From assembly GCF_009696275.1 (NCBI RefSeq), contig NZ_VUMI01000064.1:1-32731 (forward strand): 32,731 nucleotides of DNA, written 5' to 3'. A program made the position numbers and the translations under genes. The notes below the pieces were generated by a model. The model was not told the DNA's origin, ran no database searches, and worked only from the letters and a program-made list of their open reading frames with translations. Numbering within the stretch: the first letter of the stretch is position 1; each line of letters starts with the position of its first letter. This DNA is from Eisenbergiella porci. GTDB lineage: Bacteria; Bacillota; Clostridia; Lachnospirales; Lachnospiraceae. Below are positions 7,121-13,796 of this stretch, piece by piece.

Positions 7121-7627
7121 TTAACGCTTTTCAGTTAAAAACATAGTCATCGTACGGCCCTCCACCTTGGGAGCCTTCTCAATTACCGCCACATCCGCCA
7201 GCATTTGTGCAAAATCATCCAGAATATGCCTGCTTGCCTGCATATGGGCCATTTCACGTCCGCGGAAACGCAGTGTTACCTTAACCTTATTTCCCTTGGT
7301 GATAAACTTCCTTGCTGCGATAACTTTCGTATTCATATCATTCGTATCGATATTGGGAGACATACGGATCTCCTTAATCTCGATTGTCCTCTGCTTCTTC
7401 TTAGCTTCCTTCTCTTTACGTGCAAGCTCATATCTGTACTTGCCATAATCCACAATCTTACAAACAGGCGGTTTCGCCGTAGGCGCAATCTTGACCAGGT
7501 CAAGCCCCGCTTCCTCTGCCATTTTCATAGCTTCTTTGACAGACATAACTCCTAACTGGGAACCATCCTCCCCTACCAAACGTATCTCCCTGTCTCTGAT
7601 CTGTTCGTTAATTAATAATTCGCTAAT
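7121..7627 (-). CDS. infC: Translation initiation factor IF-3, AUU start codon
   Basis: A 168-residue IF-3. The N-terminal domain (INEQIRDREIRLVGEDGSQL), lysine-rich linker (KEKEAKKKQRTIEIKEIRMS) and C-terminal domain (VTLRFRGREMAHMQ) are all present. IF-3 binds the 30S subunit, keeps it free and checks the initiator tRNA and start codon. Ordinary start codons would either cut the protein short (TTG at 7579, ATG further in) or lack a ribosome site. Choosing ATT at 7627-7625 gives the full family length and places AGGAGG (7641-7636) eight bases upstream. An AUU start is the classic IF-3 autoregulation device known from E. coli infC. The gene is first in the operon, after an attenuated leader. 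Confidence 0.93.
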   Translation of the reverse strand: MSELLINEQIRDREIRLVGEDGSQLGVMSVKEAMKMAEEAGLDLVKIAPTAKPPVCKIVDYGKYRYELARKEKEAKKKQRTIEIKEIRMSPNIDTNDMNTKVIAARKFITKGNKVKVTLRFRGREMAHMQASRHILDDFAQMLADVAVIEKAPKVEGRTMTMFLTEKR

Positions 7628-7917
7628 TGTTTTTCCCTCCTAAGAAACAAACGGATCCGCACCCTCTGTGCGTCCTCAATAAAAATAAACAACATCCCCG
7701 GCCGGCTGCCGCCGCCGGCTAACCCGGAACCACCCGGCTCCCTCCGCCACCCGCCGCATCCTCAAATACACAAAAAAAGCGGATAGCCAGACTATCCACC
7801 TAAATTCCTTCAACCCCGCAGTCCACCTGCCGGCTTTTCCGAACCTATAAACACCTATGAGCCCAATCGCTATAGGGTGAGAGTGGATACTCTACTTGCT
7901 AGTTCTGTACTCACGTA
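7628..7917 (-). promoter_or_regulatory. infC operon leader, L20-type attenuator
   Basis: About 290 bases of untranslated leader lie between the promoter (7953-7925) and the ATT start. On the minus strand an intrinsic terminator (7799-7779 plus T run 7778-7772) has a 5' arm, GTGGATA, exactly complementary to an upstream segment TATCCAC (7889-7883). This allows a mutually exclusive antiterminator. The upstream segment can itself fold as AGAG...CTCT. The arrangement matches the L20-controlled leader of Bacillota infC operons, where L20 binding favours termination. I assign the class from context and structure, not from a covariance match. Between the terminator and infC the leader is very GC-rich, with a stem near 7690-7730. 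Confidence 0.72.
7772..7799 (-). terminator. Attenuator terminator in the infC leader
   Basis: An 8-bp stem (7792-7799 with 7779-7786, one wobble), loop TCTGG, then seven T residues on the minus strand, 145 bases before the IF-3 start codon. Confidence 0.85.
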
Positions 7918-7924
7918 CTCATTT

Positions 7925-7953
7925 ACTTTACCACATCCCCCCATCCATGTCAA
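7925..7953 (-). promoter_or_regulatory. Promoter of the infC operon
   Basis: On the minus strand, consensus TTGACA (7953-7948), 17 bases, TAAAGT (7930-7925). Confidence 0.75.
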
Positions 7954-8037
7954 CACCTGTTTCTCATATTTTTTCTCATATTTTTTTATGTCCTACCCAT
8001 CTTTTCCCTACCCTACGCCCGCAATCCCCTACGCCCC

Positions 8038-8102
8038 TGAGCCTGGGTTACGCTTTGTCCAGCCGCCCCCGGGCAGGCCGGACAAAGCGTAACCCAGGCT
8101 CA
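8038..8102. repeat. Perfect 23-bp inverted repeat (long hairpin)
   Basis: Arms 8038-8060 and 8080-8102 are exact reverse complements around a 19-base GC-rich loop. The element lies between the truncated MglB-like gene (ends 8113) and the infC promoter, and has no T run on either side. A short direct repeat CCCTACGCCC (8011-8020 and 8027-8036) lies beside it. It could be a REP/MITE-like sequence or a 3'-end structure. Confidence 0.9.
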
Positions 8103-8112
8103 GGCCACCACC

Positions 8113-8757
8113 CTATTTACCGGGCTTTTCCAGGCACTCCTCCGCGTTGGCGATGGTTACCTTATAGTAAGGCAGATAAATATACCTCCCGTTCTCAAAT
8201 TCCATATCCTCCGGCACGCTCCCCGAAACAAGAGAAACCGCCAGCTTGGCCATTGCCGCGGCCTGCCCCTCCTTATCGTTATAGACGGTCCCGGCCAGCT
8301 TTGCATCCATTACTGCCCTCAGCCCCGCATCCGTACCGTCAATCCCTAAAAACACGGGAAAAGCGGACTCCGTGATATTCAGCTTCGCATAAGCGTCAAT
8401 TGCCCCCAGCGCCATATCATCATTATTCGCAAGCACCAGCTCAATCTCATTGGAATGCTGGCCGATCATCTGCATCATCCGGTTCTGGGCCTGCGCCCGG
8501 TTCCAGTTGGCGACGCCGTAGCTCAGCTTTTCCAGCTCAATCCCGTTATTTTTCAGCGTATCCACCGCATTTTCCGTGCGGATGATGGAATCCTGATGCC
8601 CCGGCTCCCCCTCCAGCACCACATACTGAATCTTTCCGTCCCGGTTGCGGTTCACCCGGCGGTCCGAATGAATCAGTTCAGCCGCAAGCTCCCCCTGCAT
8701 CACTCCCGACTGCTTCGCTTTTGCCCCCACATAATAAAGCTTCTCCCACTGCATCAT
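8113..8757 (-). pseudogene. MglB-like galactose/glucose-binding protein, N-terminally truncated
   Basis: The frame encodes the last two thirds of a type I periplasmic binding protein: KLYYVGAKAKQSGVMQGEL, an EF-hand-like calcium loop (NRNRDGKIQ), VVLEGEPGHQDS, VLANNDDMALGAIDAY, FLGIDGTDAGLRAV and LAGTVYNDKEGQ. Full-length MglB homologues carry a signal peptide plus ~110 more residues before this point. Here only 25 bases separate the fragment from the stop codon of the preceding gene, and an in-frame TAG lies just upstream. No signal peptide remains, so the product could not reach the cell surface. mglA and mglC, normally next, are absent. Best read as a deletion remnant of an mgl-type operon. 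Confidence 0.8.
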
Positions 8758-8782
8758 ATCCTCGGCGCACTACCCCATCATC

Positions 8783-9757
8783 CTACTGGCTCATCGTAAA
8801 AATAATTTCCTGATTTTCTTTCGAAAACAGCGTATCCCTGCGAAGGACGGTATAGGAAACCGTCCGGTCCTGCATTTTATGGAAAAAACGGGTGAGACTC
8901 CCCGCCGCCTCCGCCAGGCTCTGATAACCCACATTGAATTCATCCGGCGCCACCAGACAGCCCGCAATGCCCGTATCCAGATAATAAACCGCTTCCGTGG
9001 AATTACCGATGCCATACACCAGCGCCCCATGCAGATTATTTGCGGCGGCGTACTCACCGGCCATGGTAAAGCTGTTGTCATCCAATGCAATCACAAAATC
9101 CACCGCCGGCTGGGCTTTCAAAAGAACCTTTCCCTCTTCGGAAAAGGGGGCCGAAACTGACCAACTGATACCGGCCTGCGTCTTTCCCACAGTCTCCATG
9201 AATCCTCTTCTCCGCTCAAGGGACGCCTGAGAATCCCCCGTCCCGGAAAAAATCCCCAACGTTTTTCCGCTCAGGTTCCCACTGTAATCCTTCAGCAGTT
9301 CCTCCGCCAAGGCGGCTTCCATGGCATAATGATTCGGTCCCACGACAGGAAGCCGTTCCCCACCGCCGCCTTCGGCCCCCGTGTGCTCCGTCAGCAGCAC
9401 CGGGATCCGGTTTGCCATTTTCCTTAACATCTCTTCGGAACCAGGGACCGGTTGCACTATGACCGCGGCGGCGCCGTTATCTATTTCCCTCTCAATCAGA
9501 CTCTTCTCCTCTTCCACAGTTAACGCGCCGCCTGTGCTGACAACAAACATCCGGATTCCCAGATCCTGCGCCGCCATCTTCAGCCCGTACTGAAAGGCGG
9601 CCCACTGGTTATCCTCGGAACCCTGGATAATCACGGAAATCCTGTCCTGCTCCTTTCCGTTTTTCTCCTGCACCATGATAATCGCCACGGCAATTACCAT
9701 AAAGGCCAGAAGGGCCTCTGCCAGAATAAACATTTTTTTGCTGTTTTTCATTTTCAC
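8783..9757 (-). CDS. Membrane-anchored type I sugar-binding (sensor) protein
   Basis: A 324-residue protein. An N-terminal helix (residues ~8-29, MFILAEALLAFMVIAVAIIM) has no lipobox, so it reads as a membrane anchor. The rest is a Peripla_BP_4-like fold (ISVIIQGSEDNQWAAFQYGL; AAAVIVQPVPGSEEML; TLGIFSGTGDSQASLERRRG; VIALDDNSFTMAGEYA). It sits between a kinase tail and an MglB-like remnant, the usual order in Lachnospiraceae sugar-sensing operons. There such proteins are thought to present ligand to a YesM-type kinase rather than to a transporter. The frame is intact but its partners are not. The start codon is weakly supported (AGGTG close to the ATG). Confidence 0.75.
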   Translation of the reverse strand: MKMKNSKKMFILAEALLAFMVIAVAIIMVQEKNGKEQDRISVIIQGSEDNQWAAFQYGLKMAAQDLGIRMFVVSTGGALTVEEEKSLIEREIDNGAAAVIVQPVPGSEEMLRKMANRIPVLLTEHTGAEGGGGERLPVVGPNHYAMEAALAEELLKDYSGNLSGKTLGIFSGTGDSQASLERRRGFMETVGKTQAGISWSVSAPFSEEGKVLLKAQPAVDFVIALDDNSFTMAGEYAAANNLHGALVYGIGNSTEAVYYLDTGIAGCLVAPDEFNVGYQSLAEAAGSLTRFFHKMQDRTVSYTVLRRDTLFSKENQEIIFTMSQ

Positions 9758-9785
9758 CTGCCCCAGAGCGCTTCTGCAGACTGCT

Positions 9786-10184
9786 CTACCTCTCTTTGCC
9801 GTTCATTTCCTCCCGGTTGAATATGTGCCCCTTCTCCAGGATTTTTCTATTTTCCTCCGTATACGGAACCGCCGGAAGGCGGACAGAGACGGTGGTGCCC
9901 TCATCCGGTTCACTTTCCACCGTAAGGCCATACTCTTTTCCGAACAGGATTTGAATCCGGTTGTTTACATTTACAAGGCCTACCCCGGAGCCACGCTTTC
10001 GAAGCCTGCCACTGTCCGTAAGCAGGAAGCGCACCTCTTCCTCCGACATCCCGATTCCGTTATCCGCCACCGCCAGAATGACGCTTCCCTCCAGAAGCCT
10101 TCCGGTCAGTATTGATAAGACGATATCATCTTTCTTTTCTGCCATATTTTTTACTCCTCTGTTATAAAAACGCCTGCTTCCCAA
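9786..10184 (-). pseudogene. C-terminal ATPase fragment of a YesM/LytS-type histidine kinase
   Basis: About 130 residues covering only the end of a HATPase_c domain: VADNGIGMSEEEV (G1-type box), RKRGSGVGLVNVNNRIQILFG (G2-type box) and ESEPDEGTTVSVRLP. The N box is cut off (YNRGVKN where NALYHGVKN-like sequence is expected). The sensor, membrane, HAMP and phosphoacceptor parts are all missing. The fragment begins immediately behind the terminator of the 10246-11442 gene, so the junction has removed the front of the kinase. A fortuitous GAGGAG plus ATG at 10145 could still allow a short peptide to be made, but it cannot be a working kinase. Confidence 0.8.
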
Positions 10185-10190
10185 AAGAGA

Positions 10191-10220
10191 TTATTAGGGA
10201 GAATTTCTTCTCCCTAATAA
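10191..10220 (-). terminator. Terminator after the permuted sugar-binding lipoprotein gene
   Basis: A perfect 13-bp stem (10208-10220 with 10191-10203) with a four-base loop is followed on the minus strand by TCTCTTTT. It starts 26 bases after the stop codon. Confidence 0.75.
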
Positions 10221-10245
10221 CCTGTCCGGCTCTCACTGCTATATC

Positions 10246-11442
10246 TTACTGATCGAGCAGGGATGTATAAGACGCTGCGTTGTCTGTCTTAACCATATTG
10301 ATGGCAAATGCATCATACTGGCTGGGGTTCCCGAGGCGGTTGGTAATGTTGGACTCTGTCTGTCCGTCGCCGCCGATGTAATCAACATCAAGGTTGAGGA
10401 GCTTATCATACTTCTGAAGAAGCGGCTGATAGGTGGAGCCAAGGAAGTTATCGGAGGAATTGTAGATATTCAGCCATACCTTCTTTACAGGACTTGTTCC
10501 CTCATCCAGCTGATTGGATACCGGTGCATAAACCATGGTGGAATCCATAAAATCCTGATAGTTATCAGCGGTAACCGCAACATTCAGTGCATAATAGGAA
10601 CGTTCTTCCTCTCTGTATACATAGACATCCTCGCTCAGGACATTTCCCGCTGCATCTGCAGTGGCGATACCGGTATTGATATCAACTCCGTCAAGGGCGT
10701 TGCGCAGGACACGGAGTGTCAGATATGCCTGTACGTCCGCATGCTGGCTGATGGTTCCGCCGTAGCCCTCTGCGATAGCGGCCACTGCGTCGCTGTTGGC
10801 ATCATAGCCAAAGGTGGGAACCTTGTTGTCCTTGGACCATGCGTTGAACATTGACATGCCCATGCCGTCATTATTGGATACCACAACATCAATCTGATCA
10901 CCGAAGGAGGAAGACCATGTCCCGATGGCATTGCCGGCCGTAGCCGCATCCCATGTGGCTCCTGCGGAGTTCTTCATTTCCTGGGAGGCCAGCTCACGGA
11001 CAATGTATGTCTTCCCGTTTATCTCAAGGCTTCCGTCCTGTACGGCTGTCGCGGTGCCGTCCCCACTGCGGTCAATGGCGTCTATGTTTTTCTCGATATA
11101 ATCCTTTACCATGGTTCCCTGAAGCTCAGCGCCCTGGTTGGCATCAAAGCCTACATAATAGGTATCCTTGTTATAATTCAATGCCGCCATATCAAGCTGG
11201 CCCGTAGCGCTGCTGGAGGGCTGGCGGTTAAACCATACAAGAGGTTTATCCTTATTCGCCACGGTTCCCCCGTCGGCCGGCGTCGTTTCTTTGGCCGGCG
11301 CCGCGGTTTCCGTTCCCGCCGCTGTTGTCTCCGCACCTGCTGCTGGCGACTCCGCCGCCGCAGGCTTCTCACTGGAACCGCACGCGGCCAGGGATAAGCT
11401 TAACAGCACTGCCATTGTCATGCAACCTAATTTTCTCTTCAT
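10246..11442 (-). CDS. Circularly permuted MglB-like sugar-binding lipoprotein
   Basis: A 398-residue lipoprotein. The signal peptide is residues 1-20, with lipobox LAAC and Cys21, then an Ala/Thr/Pro/Glu-rich linker to ~65. Residues 66-110 (KPLVWFNRQPSS; TYYVGFDANQGAELQGTMV) match the middle of MglB. They are followed by VVVSNNDGMGMSMFNAW and FGYDANSDAVAAIAEGYGGT, which match its second half. Residues 321-398 (KVWLNIYNSSDNF; QTESNITNRLGNPSQYDAFA; INMVKTDNAAS) match the MglB N-terminus ([43 protein letters not shown]). The order of the fold is therefore permuted. The beta strand after the calcium-type loop (DRSGDG, then TATAVQDG at ~124-136) appears shortened. I start at the ATG at 11442 because it begins the signal peptide and has AAGGGAG six bases upstream. 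Ligand binding for an ABC transporter is inferred; no transporter genes remain nearby. Confidence 0.82.
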   Translation of the reverse strand: MKRKLGCMTMAVLLSLSLAACGSSEKPAAAESPAAGAETTAAGTETAAPAKETTPADGGTVANKDKPLVWFNRQPSSSATGQLDMAALNYNKDTYYVGFDANQGAELQGTMVKDYIEKNIDAIDRSGDGTATAVQDGSLEINGKTYIVRELASQEMKNSAGATWDAATAGNAIGTWSSSFGDQIDVVVSNNDGMGMSMFNAWSKDNKVPTFGYDANSDAVAAIAEGYGGTISQHADVQAYLTLRVLRNALDGVDINTGIATADAAGNVLSEDVYVYREEERSYYALNVAVTADNYQDFMDSTMVYAPVSNQLDEGTSPVKKVWLNIYNSSDNFLGSTYQPLLQKYDKLLNLDVDYIGGDGQTESNITNRLGNPSQYDAFAINMVKTDNAASYTSLLDQ

Positions 11443-11459
11443 ATTTTTCTCCCTTCTGT

Positions 11460-11485
11460 TTGACAAGTTTCCTTGCGTTTGTCAA
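11460..11485. promoter_or_regulatory. Inverted repeat before the permuted lipoprotein gene
   Basis: TTGACAA and TTGTCAA arms (7 bp, exact) are separated by 12 bases, 18 bases before the ATG at 11442. This may be an operator or a leader hairpin covering the region just ahead of the ribosome site. Confidence 0.4.
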
Positions 11486-11541
11486 TATCGATAGTTTATA
11501 TGATTTTTATTCAGTAATATATAGAATATTTTTTGATTATC

Positions 11542-11566
11542 ATTGAAATTTCTATTATATTTCAAT
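11542..11566. promoter_or_regulatory. Promoter/operator region of the permuted lipoprotein gene
   Basis: ATTGAAAT (11542-11549) and ATTTCAAT (11559-11566) form an exact 8-bp inverted repeat. On the minus strand TTGAAA within it is followed after 18 bases by GATAAT, a possible promoter about 85 bases upstream of the start codon. The rest of 11443-11640 is AT-rich and shows no gene. Confidence 0.35.
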
Positions 11567-11641
11567 CCAAATGCTGTAAATATAACATTTTTATACTATT
11601 TTTATATGCATTATCTCCAATTCCGTTATTTCGGCAAGCGC

Positions 11642-11685
11642 AAAAAAAGAAACGGAAAACGCATTATAATACGTTTTTCCGCTTC
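11642..11685 (-). terminator. Terminator downstream of the DUF1540 gene
   Basis: A 13-bp imperfect stem (11672-11685 with 11649-11661, one bulge and one wobble) is followed on the minus strand by seven T residues (11648-11642), about 80 bases after the stop at 11766. Confidence 0.75.
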
Positions 11686-11765
11686 TGATTTTCACCTCCG
11701 GCAAGGCCGGCGGGATTCATTCACATCATTGCAGGCGATTTGAAAGAGCGCCTGCCAGCTGCATC

Positions 11766-12077
11766 CTATCTTTCCTTAAAGGTGGCACAGGCTGTTTCAC
11801 CGCAGTCACAGGCGCCGCAGCCCTTGATGTCCACATGCTCCGCATAGCACTTGTAATTTGTGTTATACACACATTTTACAGCTTCGCAGTCGATGCTGAT
11901 AGTCCTGCAGGGATTCATGGCGTTGGATGCGGACTCACCGGTCCTGTCCTTGAAGCTTTCGCAGCAGGTATCGTTTTCCTTCTCCGCTTCCTTGCCTCCT
12001 ACCATAATATCGCCCTTGCAGCAGCACTTGTCATTATTATAGGTACAATTTTCTACTACACATTTCAATTCTGCCAT
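11766..12077 (-). CDS. Cysteine-rich protein with two DUF1540 repeats
   Basis: A 103-residue protein, very Cys-rich, containing two similar modules: LKCVVENCTYNNDKCCCKGD with DTCCESF, and IDCEAVKCVYNTNYKCYAEH with TACATF. The pattern (CxxxxCxYNxxxxCxA/K, then C and CxxF) is that of DUF1540, a short domain common in Clostridia and thought to bind metal through its cysteines. Its function is not established. AGGAGG lies ten bases before the ATG. It has a single-gene context with a terminator behind. It is downstream of the GT39-like gene in the same direction. Confidence 0.85.
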   Translation of the reverse strand: MAELKCVVENCTYNNDKCCCKGDIMVGGKEAEKENDTCCESFKDRTGESASNAMNPCRTISIDCEAVKCVYNTNYKCYAEHVDIKGCGACDCGETACATFKER

Positions 12078-12161
12078 TTTTGGTTGCCTCCTGAAAAATC
12101 ATATCAAAATAAACCTGTTTTATGGTTTCAGAATTATTTTGTCTTTTTTTCAGGATTTTAT

Positions 12162-13688
12162 TCATGGCTGCCGGCCCAGACGGTATATATTGAACCAGTA
12201 GCGTTCCAACAGGCAGCTGTCCGCAGTCTCCACGGACTTAATTCCCCTTTTCTGCCATTCCTTAAGGATTCCGTCCCTGGCAAGGCCGCTGCCGATGAAC
12301 CACACAGTTTTTCCGCTCTCCAGCTGCTGATCTATCCATTCCTCCCCGGGCACGGCATATACTCCCGGGAACATCTCCCGTATCAGCGTTTCCGGCGTTC
12401 CTCCGTACAGATAGCTTTCCCTAGGAAGATACCAGCCGGTTACGGCCTGCACCTGGTCAAAATTAAACAGGACGATATCCTCCGCCCCTATTTTGGCCAG
12501 CTCCTCTTCAGTTCTCGTCATCTGTTCTTTTTTCATCACCTCTCCCTGCACAAAGGCGGAATAATCAGCCGCCCCCACAAAGAGAAGCACCAACAGCGAA
12601 GGCGCCAGCATCAGAGCCTTCTTCTGCCTGCTCAGGAAATAGGAAAAACAGAACCAGAAGCAGCCTGCCGCAGGAAGCATATAGCGGTAAATGAAAACCG
12701 GCCTCATCAGGAAAGACACCGCAATTCCGAAAAGCGCAGTCCCCGCCAGCACGCAGAGGCCCAAAAAAGCATATCCGTCCCGTCCCGGATTTCGTTCCCT
12801 GTCCTTACGCTTTAAAAACGCATGGATAAGGAAAGCCGCCAGCAAAGCAAAAAGGACCACCGCCAGGCCGTAATCCAAAAGCTGATACCCGGTGGAGGGC
12901 TTCAGCATGAATTTTACGCAGCCGCCGAAGCAGCTTAAGGTCAGCGGAAGAATCCAGTAGCTTTCCCGCACCTGGGACACCTGGGAAACGGCCGCGGGCA
13001 GCCAGGGCAGATATGCCAGTACGGAGATTCCCGCACAGAACAGCCATACCAGCAGATACTTCACCCGTTCATCCTTCTTCTTAACAGACAAAAGCACAGC
13101 CACGCCCACATACTGCGCCGCCGCCGCAACCGCCGCAAAATAATGGGTATAGGCCGCTGCGATCCCATAAACAGTGAAGGCGGCCCAATGCCTTTTCCCG
13201 CCTCCCTCCAAAAGCTCTCCCGCATGCAGGAATGCCGCCGTAATAAAAAACAGGGCAAAGCCGTACATCCTGATTTCCGTCGTATAGTTAGCCATCTGCG
13301 GCATCGCCAGGATGCAGAAGGAAAAAAGCCCTGAACAAAGCCAACCGTATTTCTTCCTTATAAGAGTCAGGGAATACCCCAGCAGCGCCAGATAAGGCAG
13401 CACGGAAACCACCTTGCAGATAATTACGGCATCCGCCCCCGGCGCAAATAAATGCACCAGCTCCACAGCAGCCTTTACAATCAGATAATAAAGCGGTGGG
13501 TGAACGTCCCTGGCCGCAAGCGAAATCATCCGCCCCACCGGCTGTGAAACGAAGCCCACCGTAAAAAGCTCATCATACCAGATATCGCTGCTGAAGCATA
13601 AAAACAAACTGCAGCAGGCCATTCCCAGGGCGCACACAGACAGCAGGATACCTGCTGTCTGCCGCCATGTCTTTTTTTCATTACTCAT
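12162..13688 (-). CDS. GT39/GT-C-like multi-spanning membrane glycosyltransferase
   Basis: A 508-residue polytopic protein, roughly ten to eleven transmembrane helices. The first loop holds DIWYDELFTV, an acidic pair of the kind used for catalysis by GT-C enzymes, and RDVHPPLYYLIVK, the typical next motif of PMT/ArnT-like proteins. An aromatic YTTEIRMYGFALFF segment also fits the family. A soluble C-terminal domain (~395-508) follows the last helix. Members transfer sugars from lipid-linked donors at the outer face of the membrane; donor and acceptor cannot be told here. It lies behind thrS, separated by that gene's terminator. An 84-base gap follows before the DUF1540 gene. Confidence 0.75.
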   Translation of the reverse strand: MSNEKKTWRQTAGILLSVCALGMACCSLFLCFSSDIWYDELFTVGFVSQPVGRMISLAARDVHPPLYYLIVKAAVELVHLFAPGADAVIICKVVSVLPYLALLGYSLTLIRKKYGWLCSGLFSFCILAMPQMANYTTEIRMYGFALFFITAAFLHAGELLEGGGKRHWAAFTVYGIAAAYTHYFAAVAAAAQYVGVAVLLSVKKKDERVKYLLVWLFCAGISVLAYLPWLPAAVSQVSQVRESYWILPLTLSCFGGCVKFMLKPSTGYQLLDYGLAVVLFALLAAFLIHAFLKRKDRERNPGRDGYAFLGLCVLAGTALFGIAVSFLMRPVFIYRYMLPAAGCFWFCFSYFLSRQKKALMLAPSLLVLLFVGAADYSAFVQGEVMKKEQMTRTEEELAKIGAEDIVLFNFDQVQAVTGWYLPRESYLYGGTPETLIREMFPGVYAVPGEEWIDQQLESGKTVWFIGSGLARDGILKEWQKRGIKSVETADSCLLERYWFNIYRLGRQP

Positions 13689-13721
13689 CTATCCGTCTCC
13701 GTCATACCAGGGACCAGCCGG

Positions 13722-13750
13722 AAAAAAACCGCCGCATATGCGCCGTGCGG
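13722..13750 (-). terminator. Terminator of thrS
   Basis: On the minus strand a GC-rich stem with one bulge (13750-13744 with 13734-13729) is followed by seven T residues (13728-13722), about 45 bases after the thrS stop. Confidence 0.7.
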
Positions 13751-13796
13751 ATTTTTCCCAGCTGTGAAATCACTGCCGCCGCCAAAAAGGGATGGC

